DNA of 64,000 bases from contig CANIHD010000013.1 of assembly GCA_947467345.1 (NCBI GenBank), positions 1 through 64,000 of the forward strand, in the 5' to 3' direction. The translations under genes were made by a program, and so were the position numbers. Positions 52,636-64,000 of this stretch are shown piece after piece (the stretch's first letter is position 1; each line of letters starts with the position of its first letter). This stretch comes from Alphaproteobacteria bacterium (GTDB lineage: Bacteria; Pseudomonadota; Alphaproteobacteria; Micropepsales; Micropepsaceae). The notes under the pieces were generated by a model that had not been told where the DNA came from, did not search any database, and saw only the letters and a program-made list of their open reading frames with translations.

Positions 52636-54328
52636 GTGACCGATGATCTTAGAATTCTGATTGTCGGCGGGTATGGCGTTTTCGGCGGTCGCATTGTCGA
52701 ACTTCTTGAAAACGAACCGCGCCTCACGCTGATCGTGGGCGGAAGGTCGCTATCAAAGGCCGAAGCTTTCGTCCGGTCGCGAACGAGCGCCAAGGCCCGG
52801 CTTGTTCCGGCTGTGTTAGACCGCGACGGCGATGTGGATGCGCAGTTGAAAGCTGCGCGGCCTCACATCGTGGTTGATGCAAGCGGACCATTTCAATCTT
52901 ACGGGGATTCGCGCTATCGCGTAGTCGAAGCCTGCCTCGCGCAGCGCGTTCACTATCTCGATCTCGCCGATGGCTCGGAATTTGTCGCAGGCATTCGCGC
53001 TTTCGACGCGCGCGCGCGTGCGGTCGGCATTTATGTGCTTTCCGGTGCTTCCAGTTTTCCGGTGCTGAATGCGGCAGTGGTAGGCTCGTTGTCGTCCGAT
53101 ATATCCCGCGTAGACAGAATTTTCAGCGGCATCGCGCCGTCGCCGTTTGCTGGCGTAGGCACCAACGTTATTCGCGCTATTGCTGGTTATTCCGGTAAGA
53201 GAGTTTCGGTGCGACGCGATGGAATCGACGGTTTCGGATATCCCTTCACGGAAAGCATGCGATATACGGTCGCTCCGCCGGGTAGCAATCCACTTAAGAG
53301 CACTCTTTTTTCGCTTGTCGATGTGCCCGACCTTCGCGCGCTCGCAGAGTTGTGGCCGGACGCGAAGACGATCTGGGTAGGTGCAGGGCCATCGCCGGAA
53401 ATCCTACATCGCGCCTTGATCGCGTGTGCTTGGCTGGTTCGCTTGAAATGCGTTCCCAGTCTTTCGCCTTTGGCGCCATTGATGCATTTCGTCACCAATC
53501 ATTTTGTTTGGGGTGAGCGCCGTGGCGGGATGTTCGTGGAAGTCGAGGGCGTCGGAAACTCGGGCACAGCTCAAGCGCTCATGGCATATGCTGGCCGAGG
53601 GCGACGATGGACCACTGATCCCATCGATGGCCGTGGCGTCGATCATACAGAAATCGTTGCTCGGCGAGGCTCCGCCCCCGGGTGCCCGCGCCGCCACGCA
53701 AGAACTAGAACTGAGCGACTATGAAAAAATATTTGCCGGTCGCGCAATCCGCGTCGGAACGAGAACGACTGATTTCTACGGCCCGATCTATGCCGAGCTT
53801 CTCGGCAGCGCCTGGCATGATCTGCCTGCTGAAATCCGTGCCATGCATGATGTCACAATAGAAGTCGTGGCCGAAGGGCGAGGCAGTGTGGAGCGAGGGC
53901 GCAGTCCACTGGCACGCATGGCGGCGGCGGTGATCGGTTTTCCCAAAGCGGCTGCGGATACGGAGGTCCGCGTCAACTTTGAGGTTAAAGACGGCGTTGA
54001 GACATGGACAAGGACTTTCGGAGACGCCTCTTTTTTCAGTCGCCAATTTTTGGGGCGCGGCCGATCCGACGCCCTTCTCTGTGAGCAATTCGGGCCACTG
54101 ACATTTGCAATGGCGCTTGTTTTGAACGATGGCCGTTTGTCGCTTGTGATGCGGCGATGGGCCATATTTGGTGTGCCCCTGCCGATGTGGCTGTGCCCTC
54201 GATCGAATTCTTACGAGAGCGTCGAGGACGGTCGTTTTCGATTTCATGTCGAGATCAGCCATCCGCTCACCGGCCTTATTGTTCGCTATCAAGGCTGGCT
54301 CGTTCCGGTGCAGAAAAATCCCAGTTAA
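52636..54328 (+). pseudogene. Saccharopine-dehydrogenase-like / DUF4166 protein, frameshifted
   Basis: In many genomes this is one protein of about 560 residues. Here it is in two overlapping frames. The first (52636-53724) has Rossmann start ILIVGGYGVFGGRIV and VVDASGPFQ, and keeps homology to VEVEGVGNSG near 53565. The second frame (53504-54328) then continues the family sequence from AQLKRSWHMLAEGDDGPLIP (about 53566) through a DUF4166 domain (YEKIFAGRAIRVG to RFRFHVEISHPLTG). One single-base shift near 53560-53570 accounts for both. Function of the family is unknown. Confidence 0.8.
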
Positions 54329-54337
54329 GGCGCGTCT

Positions 54338-55435
54338 TTACTCCGCGCTTTCGATGCGGCGCGCAGGCTCGGCTTCCGGCAATTCGACTTGCTCGATGCG
54401 TTCGGCGCGGCGCAGGATTTTGTCGGTCGATGTGACAATTTCAGACAAATCCGTATTCGCCTGCATTGTGTGGCGTTGCAGATTGGTCACGCGTTCCGCC
54501 AGGCGTTTGACATCCTTCATCATATCGCCGACTTCGCGCTGAATGATGTTGGCCTGTTCGCGCATCCGCGCATCCTTCAGAATGGTCTGCACCGTATTGA
54601 CCGCCAGCATCAGAATATTAGGCGATACCACGACGACGCGCGCGCGCTGCGCCTGCGTGATCAGCTCCGAGAAATTTTCGTGCAAATCGGCATAAACGGA
54701 TTCCGATGGCACGAACATCAGCGCCGGGTCCTGCGTCTCGCCCGGAATGAGATATTTCTCGGCGATGTCCTTGATGTGTTTTTGCACGTCGGTCTTCACG
54801 CGCGCGATGGCCACGCGCTTGTCGCCATCGCCTGCGGCGCGGCGATAAAGCTCGAAACATTCCAGTGGGAATTTTGAATCGATGACAATCGCCGCCGCGC
54901 TGTTCGGTAGATGGATCAGGCAATCCGGCCGCGAGCGGTTGGAAAGCGTCGCCTGAAACTCATACAGCGTGGGCGGTAGGGAATCGCGGATTATGGTTTC
55001 CATCTGGCCTTGGCCATAGGCGCCGCGCGCCTGCTTGTTCGACAGAATCTGCTGCAGGCCCACAACGTGGCCGGAAAGGTCGGTCAGGTTCTTCTGGGCT
55101 TCGTCGATCACCTTCAGCCGCGCCTGCAATCCGCCCAGCGATTCAGCCGTCTGGGTCGCGGAATCCTTGAGGCTGGCGCCCAGCCGCGCGTCCAGCGCCT
55201 CAAGCCGCTCGGTTACGGCACGGGTCAGGTCGGTCTGCTGGCGGGCCTGCACGTCCACGGCATGGCCGAAACGCCCCGCAATCTCGTTTTGGGCGGCCGT
55301 CAGCTCCCGCAGCCGGGAATCCAGAATGGCGTCCAGCGTGATTTTCGGGGCGCTCTGACGCTTCAGCACCATGAGGGCCAGGACCAGCGCCACCGCGAAG
55401 GCCAGGCCGGCCAGAATTACGCCTGCGATTTCCAT
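54338..55435 (-). CDS. rmuC: RmuC-family protein
   Basis: 365-residue protein with an N-terminal membrane anchor (IAGVILAGLAFAVALVLALMVL), a long coiled coil (about 30-130), and a PD-(D/E)XK nuclease-like RmuC domain with LPNSAAAIVIDSKFPLECF and ALMFVPSESVYADLHE. RmuC limits recombination at inverted repeats in E. coli. It is convergent with the DUF4166 gene and divergent from def, 41 bp away. Confidence 0.92.
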   Translation of the reverse strand: MEIAGVILAGLAFAVALVLALMVLKRQSAPKITLDAILDSRLRELTAAQNEIAGRFGHAVDVQARQQTDLTRAVTERLEALDARLGASLKDSATQTAESLGGLQARLKVIDEAQKNLTDLSGHVVGLQQILSNKQARGAYGQGQMETIIRDSLPPTLYEFQATLSNRSRPDCLIHLPNSAAAIVIDSKFPLECFELYRRAAGDGDKRVAIARVKTDVQKHIKDIAEKYLIPGETQDPALMFVPSESVYADLHENFSELITQAQRARVVVVSPNILMLAVNTVQTILKDARMREQANIIQREVGDMMKDVKRLAERVTNLQRHTMQANTDLSEIVTSTDKILRRAERIEQVELPEAEPARRIESAE

Positions 55436-55485
55436 GATGCGTCCCTGATCTTGACCGTTCTCCGGCCTTCACCTATGTGCCCCGG

Positions 55486-56004
55486 ATGGCCGTCATACCC
55501 TTGGTAAAAGCACCCGATCCCCGTCTCAAGCTGGTTTCAAAGCCTGTCGATTCTATCGACAAGGAGCTGAAACGCTTCATGGACGATATGATCGAGACCA
55601 TGTACGCGAACAAAGGCATCGGGCTGGCGGCGATCCAGATCGGCGTGCCGAAGCGCGTCGCGGTCATCGATCTCGATCCCCAGGGCCCCAACTCCAAGCC
55701 GCTTTACCTCATCAACCCCGTCATCGTGGAAAAGTCCGAGGAACGCTCGACCTATAACGAAGGCTGCCTATCGGTGCCGGAGTTCTGGGAAGACGTTCAC
55801 CGCGCCGCCCGACTCACGGTCGAGTATACCAATGAAAGAGGCGAGAAAGAGCGGGTGGAGGCCGATGGGCTGTTCGCCACCTGCCTGCAGCACGAGATCG
55901 ACCACATCAACGGGCTGCTGTTCATCGATCATCTCTCCAAGCTCAAGCGCTCCATCGCGTTGCGCAAATCGGCCAAGCTGAAGCGCCTCGGCGACGACGA
56001 TTGA
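55486..56004 (+). CDS. def: Def, peptide deformylase
   Basis: 172-residue iron/zinc enzyme that removes the formyl group from nascent chains. Motif 1 is GIGLAAIQIG (alphaproteobacterial variant with Ile for Pro), motif 2 EGCLSVP holds the metal Cys, and motif 3 QHEIDHINGLLFID holds the two metal His. ATG 55486 is chosen; GTG 55477 is 9 bases upstream. It heads def-fmt-truA, which couples formylation and deformylation. Confidence 0.96.
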   Translation: MAVIPLVKAPDPRLKLVSKPVDSIDKELKRFMDDMIETMYANKGIGLAAIQIGVPKRVAVIDLDPQGPNSKPLYLINPVIVEKSEERSTYNEGCLSVPEFWEDVHRAARLTVEYTNERGEKERVEADGLFATCLQHEIDHINGLLFIDHLSKLKRSIALRKSAKLKRLGDDD

Positions 56005-56065
56005 GCGGCGGCACCAGCCCGGCGCCGGTGTATCGTCGCGTGTTTGATCCTCGGACGAGCAAGCC

Positions 56066-56980
56066 ATGACACTGCGCCTAGCTTTTATGGGAACGCCGGA
56101 TTTCGCCGTGCCGACGCTGGCGGAGCTGCTGGGCCAGGGGCATGAGATCGCTGCCGTTTACACCCAGCCGCCGCGCCCCAAAGGCCGCGGCCTCGGGCTG
56201 GAACCCTCAGCGGTGCAGAAATTCGCCGAGGCGTCGAAGCTTGAGGTGCGGGTCCCAGCAAGTTTGAAAAGCGCCGAGGAACAGGCGGCGTTCGCGAATC
56301 TCGAACTGGATGCCGCAGTGGTGGTCGCGTATGGGCTGATTCTTCCCAAAGCGATTCTCGCCGCGCCGCGATTGGGCTGTTTCAATCTGCATGGCTCGCT
56401 TCTGCCGCGCTGGCGCGGTGCCGCGCCCATTCAACGCGCCGTCATGGCAGGCGACACGGAAACCGGCGTGATGGCGATGCGCATGGATGAAGGGCTCGAC
56501 ACCGGGCCGGTGCTAATGGCCGAACGCGTCGTGGTCGGCCGGAAAACCTATGGCCAATTGCAAGACGAACTCTCGGGCCTTGGTGCCAATTTGATGGGCC
56601 GCGCGATCGGCGCGCTGGAGCGCAGCACCATTGAGGCTCGGCCCCAGTCCGACGGCGGCGTCACCTACGCGAAGAAAATAGATAAAGCCGAAACGCGGAT
56701 CGATTGGACGAAGGCTTCGCGCGAGCTCGATTGCCTGGTGCGCGGGCTTTCGCCGGCGCCGGGCGCCTGGTTCGAACTCCGCGGCGAACGCATCAAAATT
56801 CTGCTGGCCGAGCCGGTACCGGACCAGGGCCGTCCGGGTGAAGTTTTGAGTGGCTTGACCATCGCCACGGGCGAAGGTGCGTTGCGGCTTCTCACCGTGC
56901 AACGCGCCGGGCGCGGCCCCACCGACGCCGATGCGTTCTTGCGCGGTTTCGCGCTTGCCTCCGGCGATTTCGTTTCCTGA
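56066..56980 (+). CDS. fmt: Fmt, methionyl-tRNA formyltransferase
   Basis: 304-residue enzyme that formylates initiator Met-tRNA. The N-terminal domain starts [18 protein letters not shown] and carries [20 protein letters not shown] with the catalytic Asn/His region; a C-terminal OB-fold follows. It lies 61 bp after def, and its TGA overlaps the truA ATG (TGATG). Confidence 0.97.
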   Translation: MTLRLAFMGTPDFAVPTLAELLGQGHEIAAVYTQPPRPKGRGLGLEPSAVQKFAEASKLEVRVPASLKSAEEQAAFANLELDAAVVVAYGLILPKAILAAPRLGCFNLHGSLLPRWRGAAPIQRAVMAGDTETGVMAMRMDEGLDTGPVLMAERVVVGRKTYGQLQDELSGLGANLMGRAIGALERSTIEARPQSDGGVTYAKKIDKAETRIDWTKASRELDCLVRGLSPAPGAWFELRGERIKILLAEPVPDQGRPGEVLSGLTIATGEGALRLLTVQRAGRGPTDADAFLRGFALASGDFVS

Positions 56981-57726
56981 TGCCGCGCTATCGCCTTACG
57001 GTTGAATATGACGGCTCGCCCTTCGCGGGTTGGCAGCGCCAGGAGAATGGCCCCTCCGTTCAAGGGGCGTTGGAAGACGCGATCTTCAAATTGTCGGCGG
57101 CGCGCGTAACCGTAACCGGCGCGGGCCGCACCGATTCCGGCGTGCATGCGCGTGGGCAAGTGGCGCATTTCGATGTGGAGAAAGATTATCCCGCCGATAC
57201 GGTGCGCGACGCGCTGAACGCGCATTTGCGCCCGCATCCCATTTCTATTGTCGAATCCGCCATTGCGGCTCCGGATTTTCATGCGCGCTTCTCGGCACTG
57301 GCGCGCAGCTATGAATATCGCATCCTCTCCCGGCGCGCCCCGCCGGCGCTCGAGCGAGGCCGTGTCTGGCATGTGGCGCGTGAACTCGATGTCGAAGCCA
57401 TGCATGCGGCGGCACAGGTTCTAGTGGGCAAACACGATTTCACGACGTTTCGTTCGATCCAGTGCCAGGCGAACTCTCCGGACAAAACGCTGGACCGGCT
57501 CGATGTGCGCGCCGAGGGCGAAGAGCTTGTCATCTACGCCCGCGCGCGCTCCTTCCTGCACAATCAGGTGCGCTCGATGGTGGGATCGCTCCGGCTTGTC
57601 GGCGAGGGAAAGTGGAAGTCGCGTGATCTCAGTGCCGCGCTTGCCGCGCGCGACCGCGCTGCCTGCGGTCCAGTGGCGCCGCCGAACGGCCTAAGCCTTG
57701 TTCGGGTGGACTATCCGGCGGTGTGA
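56980..57726 (+). CDS. truA: TruA, tRNA pseudouridine(38-40) synthase
   Basis: 248-residue enzyme making pseudouridine at positions 38-40 of many tRNAs. The catalytic Asp is in [23 protein letters not shown] and [11 protein letters not shown] are also typical. ATG 56980 overlaps the fmt stop. Its 3' end overlaps the convergent murI coding end by 16 bases. Confidence 0.96.
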   Translation: MPRYRLTVEYDGSPFAGWQRQENGPSVQGALEDAIFKLSAARVTVTGAGRTDSGVHARGQVAHFDVEKDYPADTVRDALNAHLRPHPISIVESAIAAPDFHARFSALARSYEYRILSRRAPPALERGRVWHVARELDVEAMHAAAQVLVGKHDFTTFRSIQCQANSPDKTLDRLDVRAEGEELVIYARARSFLHNQVRSMVGSLRLVGEGKWKSRDLSAALAARDRAACGPVAPPNGLSLVRVDYPAV

Positions 57727-58547
57727 GGAAGTTTCTGCAGATCGATTAGTTCGACCGTGTCAGGATCGATCTTGCGGCCCAGGAAAATTTCTCCGACGCG
57801 CGCGAAGCGTTCCGGCGAGTCGGTCGCCAGAAAGCGTGGCGGCAACGGTGCGCCATCATGCGCATTACCTGTTTCCTTGAGAAGCTTTGCCACTGCGTCG
57901 GCGGTGGTGGCCGCGCTGTCGACCAACTTGATGCGGGGACCTGCGACGCGGGCGATGGTTTTTGCCAAAGCCGGAAAATGCGTGCAGCCGAGCACAAGAC
58001 ACTCGGGTTGCTCGCGGCCCTCCAATAGCGGCGCAAGATAGCGTTCCGCCACGAGCTCCGGAATTTCGCCCTCGGTCAGACCTTCTTCAGCAAGCGCCAC
58101 GAAAAGAGGGCAGGCTTGTTGCGTGACCTGCGCATTCGGGTTGCGGGCGTGAACGGCGCGCATATAGGCGCCGCCTTTGACCGTGCCCTCGGTGGCAATC
58201 ACCGCGATCCGCCCCCGAGGCGCGGCGGCTACAGCTGCTTCAGCGCCCGGCTCGATCACACCGATCACCGGAATTGGCGCGAGGCTTTTCTGCAGCGCCG
58301 GCAATGCCACCGACGAGGCCGTGTTGCAGGCCACCACGAGAAGTTTGACGCCATGCGCGGCGACAGCTTCGGCGCATTGCACGGCGTAGCGGGTGACTGT
58401 TTCGGCGCTTTTGGTCCCGTAAGGAAGCCGCGCCGTGTCACCGAGATAGACGAAACTTTCCGACGGCATTTTTTCCATCAAAGCGCGCATCACCGTGAGA
58501 CCGCCGATGCCGGAATCGAAGACGCCGATGGGCGCGGCGCGGGTCAT
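57711..58547 (-). CDS. murI: MurI, glutamate racemase
   Basis: 278-residue enzyme making D-glutamate for peptidoglycan. It has [15 protein letters not shown], the two catalytic cysteines in [12 protein letters not shown] and [12 protein letters not shown] 58547 overlaps the upstream membrane-protein stop (ATGA). It ends convergently inside the last 16 bases of truA. Part of a minus-strand run with dapE and dapD, all cell-wall or lysine related. Confidence 0.96.
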   Translation of the reverse strand: MTRAAPIGVFDSGIGGLTVMRALMEKMPSESFVYLGDTARLPYGTKSAETVTRYAVQCAEAVAAHGVKLLVVACNTASSVALPALQKSLAPIPVIGVIEPGAEAAVAAAPRGRIAVIATEGTVKGGAYMRAVHARNPNAQVTQQACPLFVALAEEGLTEGEIPELVAERYLAPLLEGREQPECLVLGCTHFPALAKTIARVAGPRIKLVDSAATTADAVAKLLKETGNAHDGAPLPPRFLATDSPERFARVGEIFLGRKIDPDTVELIDLQKLPHTAG

Positions 58548-59134
58548 GTTGCGCTCTGCAGGCTTGCGGTTCCCAGCTGCACAAGAACGCTGAGAAGGAT
58601 TTCCAGAACGACGATCCCTGCAGCGCTCGCGGCGCTGGTTTGCAGTCCCTCGCGCGCCACCAGCCAGAGATAGACGAGCGCCGCAATCAGCAAGGGCAGC
58701 GCGGTGGCGGTGGCAAGAAATTGCAAGCCGGCGAGCAGAAACAAAGAGGGCAGAACTTGGGCCGCCAGCACCAGGCAGCTTGCCCAATTATGCGCAATGA
58801 TGAACGGCACGTAGCGTGGGCCAGCATTGATCAGCGGCACGATCGCAATCATGGCCAGAGGAAAGGCGATCCATTCGACCGCGTAAAAAAACAGGTCGAC
58901 GGCAAACATGCCCGGCCCGATGGGTTCGAGCGCAGGCGCGTTTTCCATACCGGATATCACATAACGCTGGGCCGCCATTTGAATCAGATAGAGCGGAATG
59001 CACAGCACCATCGCCGCGAAGGATTTGAAAAACCCTTCGAAGGAAGTGTCGAAATCGCCGATGGCCGTTTTATCAAACCGCGCAAGGCGCACCGCCGCTT
59101 CCAGCGATTGGCGCACATAGGAAACAGCATTCAT
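58544..59134 (-). CDS. Integral membrane protein, unknown function
   Basis: 196-residue protein with about five hydrophobic segments ([88 protein letters not shown]). I do not recognise the family, though proteins of this size are conserved beside dapE in Alphaproteobacteria. ATGA overlaps on both sides (with dapE stop and murI start) place it in the dapE-murI operon, so an envelope role is a weak inference. Confidence 0.8.
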   Translation of the reverse strand: MNAVSYVRQSLEAAVRLARFDKTAIGDFDTSFEGFFKSFAAMVLCIPLYLIQMAAQRYVISGMENAPALEPIGPGMFAVDLFFYAVEWIAFPLAMIAIVPLINAGPRYVPFIIAHNWASCLVLAAQVLPSLFLLAGLQFLATATALPLLIAALVYLWLVAREGLQTSAASAAGIVVLEILLSVLVQLGTASLQSAT

Positions 59135-60288
59135 CTGGCGCCGCCGAAATAGATCTCGAGCACAGATTCATAGATGCGTGTTAGCGCATCGATGTCGGCA
59201 ACGGCCACGCATTCGTCGGCTTTGTGCATCGTGCGGCCGGGAAGGCCGAGTTCCACCACAGGGCAATAATCCTTGATGAAGCGCGCATCCGAGGTGCCGC
59301 CGCCGGTGGAATATTCGGGCACGGTGCCGTTCACGCGGCGCACCGCTTCGCTGAGTTTTTCGACATAGTCGCCGGGATGGGTGATGAAGGCCATGCTGCT
59401 GACGCCACGCTTGAACTGCATCTGGCCGCCGCGCTTGTCGATCACCGCGCGCGCAATATTCTCGATGCGTAACATCAGTGAATCCGGCGTGTGCAAATCG
59501 TTGAAGCGGATGTTGAACGCGGCACGCGCCTCGCCCGGAATCACATTCGTCGTTTTGTTGCCGACATCGACGCTGGTGAATGAGAGATTCGACGGCTCGA
59601 AATGCGCGGTGCCGGAATCCAGCGGATCCGCAGTCAGCCGCATCACAAGATCGGCGAGAATCGGCACCGGATTGAGCGCCTGCGACGGATAGGCGACATG
59701 GCCCTGAATGCCGAGCGCCTTCACCTTCACATTCATGCTGCCACGGCGGCCGATTTTGATGACATCGCCAGCGCGTGTCGCTGCGCTGGGTTCGCCGACA
59801 ATGCAATGGTCGATGGTTTCGCCGCGCGCCTTCAGCCATTCCAAAACCTTCACGGTGCCATTTATCGCCGGGCCTTCTTCGTCGCCGGTGATGAGAAAGC
59901 TGATAGAACCGGCAAGGGCTCCGCGCTTCAAATGGCGCTGCACCGCCGCTGCAAATGCCGCGATGGCGCTTTTCATATCGGCGGCGCCGCGCCCGTAAAG
60001 CAGACCGTTCTCAATCGTGGCGGAGAAGGGATCGTGTTTCCAGCGCGCGACATCGCCCGGCGGCACCACATCGGTGTGGCCGGCGAAACAGAAATGCGGA
60101 CGCGCAGTTCCAAGCCGCGCGTAAAGATTTTCAATGGCGGGCGTGCCCTCTGCTTCGAAGCGAAGCCGATGGCAAACAAACCCGAGCGGTTTCAGCGCCG
60201 CTTCCAGCACGGCCAGCGCGCCGCTATCGTCCGGCGTCACGGAGGCCTGGCGGATCAGCGCCTGCGAGAGCTGGACGGGATCGATCAT
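59131..60288 (-). CDS. dapE: DapE, succinyl-diaminopimelate desuccinylase
   Basis: 385-residue zinc M20-family hydrolase in the succinylase branch of lysine/diaminopimelate synthesis. Metal and catalytic motifs are [26 protein letters not shown] and [22 protein letters not shown] and the [12 protein letters not shown] segment are typical of DapE. It lies one base after dapD on the same strand and overlaps the membrane protein gene by 4 bases. Confidence 0.96.
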   Translation of the reverse strand: MIDPVQLSQALIRQASVTPDDSGALAVLEAALKPLGFVCHRLRFEAEGTPAIENLYARLGTARPHFCFAGHTDVVPPGDVARWKHDPFSATIENGLLYGRGAADMKSAIAAFAAAVQRHLKRGALAGSISFLITGDEEGPAINGTVKVLEWLKARGETIDHCIVGEPSAATRAGDVIKIGRRGSMNVKVKALGIQGHVAYPSQALNPVPILADLVMRLTADPLDSGTAHFEPSNLSFTSVDVGNKTTNVIPGEARAAFNIRFNDLHTPDSLMLRIENIARAVIDKRGGQMQFKRGVSSMAFITHPGDYVEKLSEAVRRVNGTVPEYSTGGGTSDARFIKDYCPVVELGLPGRTMHKADECVAVADIDALTRIYESVLEIYFGGAR

Positions 60289-60289
60289 C

Positions 60290-61113
<824 letters not shown>

Positions 61114-61117
<4 letters not shown>

Positions 61118-61824
61118 GGCGCGGAAACCTCGATGGCGTGGAGGAAGTCTGAGAGGTGGTCTGTCTCGTGATGAATGTGAGATAGGCTTGGGGATATTTG
61201 CCCCGATTTCTTGATCAGAATAGTGGTCATACCAAGCGCATGCGCGGGCGCCAAATTGACAGCGAGATCGTCGAACATGGCGGTCGTACGCCCCGCCAAT
61301 CCGGTGCGGTCGAGTATGGTTTGGTAGGCGGCGGGCGCGGGCTTGGGCATGAAGCGCAAAGCGCGTACGTCGAAAATATCCTCGAAGAATTCGCCGGCGC
61401 CCAATTGCTTCAAAATACGCTCGGCATAGCGCCCGCAATTATTGGTGAAGACAAAACGTCTGCCAGGCAGGCGGGCAAGCGCGGCGCAAAGCTCAGGATT
61501 GGGCGCCAGCGAATCCACCGCCACATCGTTCACATAAGTGAGGAAGCGCTCGGGTTCGACGCCATGATTTTGCATGAGGCCAAACAATGTCGTGCCGTGT
61601 TCGCGGTAATAGGATTTCTGCAGTGCGAAGGCCGCGTCCGGCTCGAGATTGAGTTCCTGCTGTACGAAATCGCGAATCCGGCTTTCGACCAGCGTCATCA
61701 AGCGGCCGTCGGCCTCGTACAGCGTGTTGTCGAGATCGAACAGCCAGTTCTCGACATGCCGGAACGATACGGCAGGCGGGCGCGCTTCGGCGGCGAAAGG
61801 AGCTGGTTTCAGGCTGGCGGACAT
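61114..61824 (-). CDS. HAD-family pyrimidine 5'-nucleotidase
   Basis: 236-residue haloacid-dehalogenase-fold phosphatase. Motif I is [13 protein letters not shown] (nucleophile Asp), motif [13 protein letters not shown], motif III Lys in [10 protein letters not shown] and motif [12 protein letters not shown]. The group is annotated as pyrimidine 5'-nucleotidase and commonly sits upstream of dapD in Alphaproteobacteria. Overlap with dapD (ATGA) makes it the first gene of the minus-strand operon. Confidence 0.9.
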
Positions 61825-61931
61825 GGGCGGAACATGGGGGAGAGGGTGAGCTTAGGCAAGCGCTTAAGGAACCCTTAAGCGGGCCATGGGACGCTGTGTC
61901 TCCGGTATATCGGGAGACACGGGTCGCATCC

Positions 61932-63197
61932 ATGAAAAGCTTTCTGGCACGCATTTTTTCGCCCAAGGCGTTGCCGGGGGACCTGACCTACGAGCAAGCG
62001 CGTGCCGTGCTCGAGCAGGAGGAAGCCAAGCTCCAGGAAGAGCTGGCGTCCCGCCCCGATGCCGAACCCGAGATGCTTTATTATCTGGCCGAGCATGCGA
62101 CGCCGGAAGTGCGCCGCGCCGTGGCCGCCAATGGCGCCACACCAGCGCTCGCCAATCTTCTTCTGAGCGGCGACGGCGATACCGATGTGCGCGTGGAAAT
62201 CGCGCGCAAAGTCGGCCGCCTTTTGCCCAATCTCGATTCCGCCGAAAAAGGTCTCGCCTATCAGCAGACCATGGAGCTTTTGACGCGGCTCGCTGCGGAT
62301 AATTTTGTGCAGGTGCGCGCGCTGTTGGCGCAGGAGATAAAATCCCTGCGAAACTTGCCGCAAGATTTGGTGATGCGGCTCGCGCAGGACGTCGAAGAAA
62401 TTGTCGCGGCGCCCATCCTGGAATATTCGCCGCTGCTATCCGACCGCGATCTTATCGACATTGTTGCGAGCGCACGCGCGCAAGGCGCCGTTGCAGCGGT
62501 CGCCCGCCGGCGCGGCCTCAGCGAAGAGGTTTCCGCGGCGATTGTCGCCACACTCGACGTTCCGGCCGTGACCGCACTTCTGGGCAATAAAGATGCGCGC
62601 TTGCGCGAAGACTGCCTGGAAGATTTGGTCACCTACGCCGAGAAAAATCTCGATTGGCACGCGCCGCTTGTGGCGCGAACCGATCTTCCCATCCGACTCA
62701 TCCGCCGCATTGCAGGGTTTGTCAGTTCGGCGCTGATTGAACAGCTCTCGCAGCGCCAAGGTTTGGAAGAAAATTTACGGACCGATCTTGTCCGCGCCAT
62801 GCGGCTGCGGTTGGAGAAAGAAGATTTTGGAACGCATGGCAAGAACAAGGCGCGCGGCGAAGTGATGAAGGCCCACGAGGCCGGTGAGCTCGACGATGTT
62901 TTTATCGAGACGGCGGTGGAAGCCGGTCAACGCGAAACCGTCGTGGAAGCGTTGGCGCTGCTAGCCGGTGCAACGCGTGTTTCAGTGGAAAAAGTTTTGG
63001 CTTCGCGCGGCTCGAAAGCCGTGACGGCGCTGGCGTGGCGCGCCGGGCTTCCGATGCGCGTCGCGTTTAAAATTCAAACCTTGCTGCTGAAACTTACGGC
63101 CAACGAATTGCTACCGGCGCGCGCAGGCGTGCATTATCCACTCACCGACGAGGATATGCGCTGGCAGCTTTCCTATTTCGGCATCGCCGGCAAATAG
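61932..63197 (+). CDS. DUF2336-domain protein
   Basis: 421-residue all-helical protein. HEAT-like repeats fill most of it (for example MLYYLAEHATPEVRRAVAANG and NFVQVRALLAQEIKSLRN), and the DUF2336 region common in Alphaproteobacteria spans the centre to the C-terminus. Function unknown. ATG 61932 follows no strong ribosome site; the frame opens at 61896. It is divergent from the HAD gene and convergent with argB (6 bp apart). Confidence 0.85.
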   Translation: MKSFLARIFSPKALPGDLTYEQARAVLEQEEAKLQEELASRPDAEPEMLYYLAEHATPEVRRAVAANGATPALANLLLSGDGDTDVRVEIARKVGRLLPNLDSAEKGLAYQQTMELLTRLAADNFVQVRALLAQEIKSLRNLPQDLVMRLAQDVEEIVAAPILEYSPLLSDRDLIDIVASARAQGAVAAVARRRGLSEEVSAAIVATLDVPAVTALLGNKDARLREDCLEDLVTYAEKNLDWHAPLVARTDLPIRLIRRIAGFVSSALIEQLSQRQGLEENLRTDLVRAMRLRLEKEDFGTHGKNKARGEVMKAHEAGELDDVFIETAVEAGQRETVVEALALLAGATRVSVEKVLASRGSKAVTALAWRAGLPMRVAFKIQTLLLKLTANELLPARAGVHYPLTDEDMRWQLSYFGIAGK

Positions 63198-63203
63198 TAA
63201 GCG

Positions 63204-64000
63204 CTAGCCTTTGCAGACCAGCGTTCCGGCGCCGTGCTCGGTGAACAATTCCAGCAGCAGCACATGCGGAATGCGGCCGTCCAAGATGACGGCAGCTTTC
63301 ACGCCCAGTTCGACCGCGTAGATCGCGGTCTCCACTTTGGGAATCATGCCGCCGCTGATTGTGCCGTCGGCGATGAGCCGCCGCGCTTCGGACGCGGTCA
63401 GCTTCGGAATGAGCTTGCCCTCGCGATCCAGCACGCCGGGTACATCTGTCAGCAACACCATGCGTTCGGCAGCGACCGCGCCTGCAACCGCACCGGCAAC
63501 CGTGTCGGCATTGATGTTATAGGTTTCGCCGTCGCGCCCGACGCCCACCGGTGCGACCACTGGAATGAGATCGGAATTGAAGAAGGTGCGCAGGACTTCC
63601 GCGTCCACCTTCTCCGGTTCACCCACAAAGCCGAGATCAACAACGGTGGTCTTTCCGGTCGCGGGATCGGTCTTAGTCCGCTCCATTTTCGAGGCGATGA
63701 TCAGATTTCCGTCCTTGCCGGAAAGGCCAATGGCGCGCCCGCCGGCGCGGTTGATGAAGCTGACGATCTGTTTGTTGATGGTGCCAGCCAGCACCATCTC
63801 GACAACTTCCATCGTGGCAGCATCGGTGACGCGCAAACCATCGATAAAGCTCGAAGGAATGCTCAGCTTCTTCAGCATGGCGCCGATCTGAGGGCCGCCG
63901 CCGTGAACCACCACTGGATTGATGCCGGTCAGTTTCATTAGGACGATGTCTTGCGCGAAATGGCGTGCGCCTTCGTCGTCCATGGCGTTGCCGCCATATT
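63204..64000 (-). CDS. argB: ArgB, N-acetylglutamate kinase (5' end outside window)
   Basis: Second step of arginine synthesis. The frame runs off the window edge; its visible N-terminal part reads YGGNAM then [23 protein letters not shown], with the first lysine-containing residues missing. [28 protein letters not shown] and [12 protein letters not shown] follow, all typical. About 265 residues are present, so only some 30-40 N-terminal residues lie outside. Confidence 0.96.
   Translation of the reverse strand, partial: YGGNAMDDEGARHFAQDIVLMKLTGINPVVVHGGGPQIGAMLKKLSIPSSFIDGLRVTDAATMEVVEMVLAGTINKQIVSFINRAGGRAIGLSGKDGNLIIASKMERTKTDPATGKTTVVDLGFVGEPEKVDAEVLRTFFNSDLIPVVAPVGVGRDGETYNINADTVAGAVAGAVAAERMVLLTDVPGVLDREGKLIPKLTASEARRLIADGTISGGMIPKVETAIYAVELGVKAAVILDGRIPHVLLLELFTEHGAGTLVCKG

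Overview
This is a GC-rich, gene-dense chromosomal segment of an alphaproteobacterium. The cell-cycle regulator CtrA, its phosphotransferase ChpT, an EipA-type DUF1134 protein, an RpoH-type heat-shock sigma factor, an ExoD protein and a DUF2336 protein all point to that class. The genus cannot be fixed from the sequence alone; an order near Micropepsales, Rhodospirillales or Caulobacterales is a guess.

Layout. 1-165 holds the 3' end of an IS3-family element. 283-10620 carries pal-cpoB-tilS-ftsH, folP, glmM-thiD, then on the minus strand a lipoprotein gene and purA. 10755-14410 is a serine block, serC-sseB-serA, read leftwards from a promoter with a two-hairpin leader before serC. 14476-19753 has a PhzF protein, a metallo-hydrolase, rpoH, rluD, a JAMM peptidase and tRNA-Glu. 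19754-24513 is an accessory, partly decayed stretch: small ORFs, an OmpA-like lipoprotein, and a two-component system whose kinase is open but whose regulator is broken. 24977-32834 holds a DoxX protein, an MFS carrier, a fused FAD/Fe-S dehydrogenase, ExoD, EipA and an SPFH/NfeD pair. 32895-33064 is a non-coding array of palindromes.

33098-40210 contains cysQ, the cell-cycle genes chpT, a receiver protein and ctrA, then a flagellar locus broken by an IS3 scar: fliI has lost its 3' end and is joined to a headless flagellin/FlgL-type fragment. After mnmA and tRNA-Met, a second and inverted piece of the same IS separates a truncated secreted-protein gene from a truncated tadD. 40415-48729 has a TAXI receptor, two tandem paralogues, a GST, an M17 peptidase with an NlpC/P60 partner, a membrane cytochrome c, kdsB, pheA and a macrodomain protein. 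Between the NlpC and cytochrome genes lies a 271-bp element with perfect 25-bp terminal inverted repeats that supply both flanking stop codons.

48726-64000 is mostly housekeeping: nudC, the SRP RNA, dnaX-ybaB-recR, a frameshifted saccharopine-dehydrogenase/DUF4166 gene, rmuC, def-fmt-truA, the minus-strand run pyrimidine nucleotidase-dapD-dapE-membrane protein-murI, a DUF2336 protein, and argB running off the edge.

Most genes are ordinary core functions (envelope integrity, serine, lysine/peptidoglycan and KDO precursors, translation, replication and repair, cell cycle). I found no convincing defence island, CRISPR array or biosynthetic cluster. The most unusual signals are the palindromic elements, the paired IS scars in the motility region, and the small-protein island downstream of tRNA-Glu.
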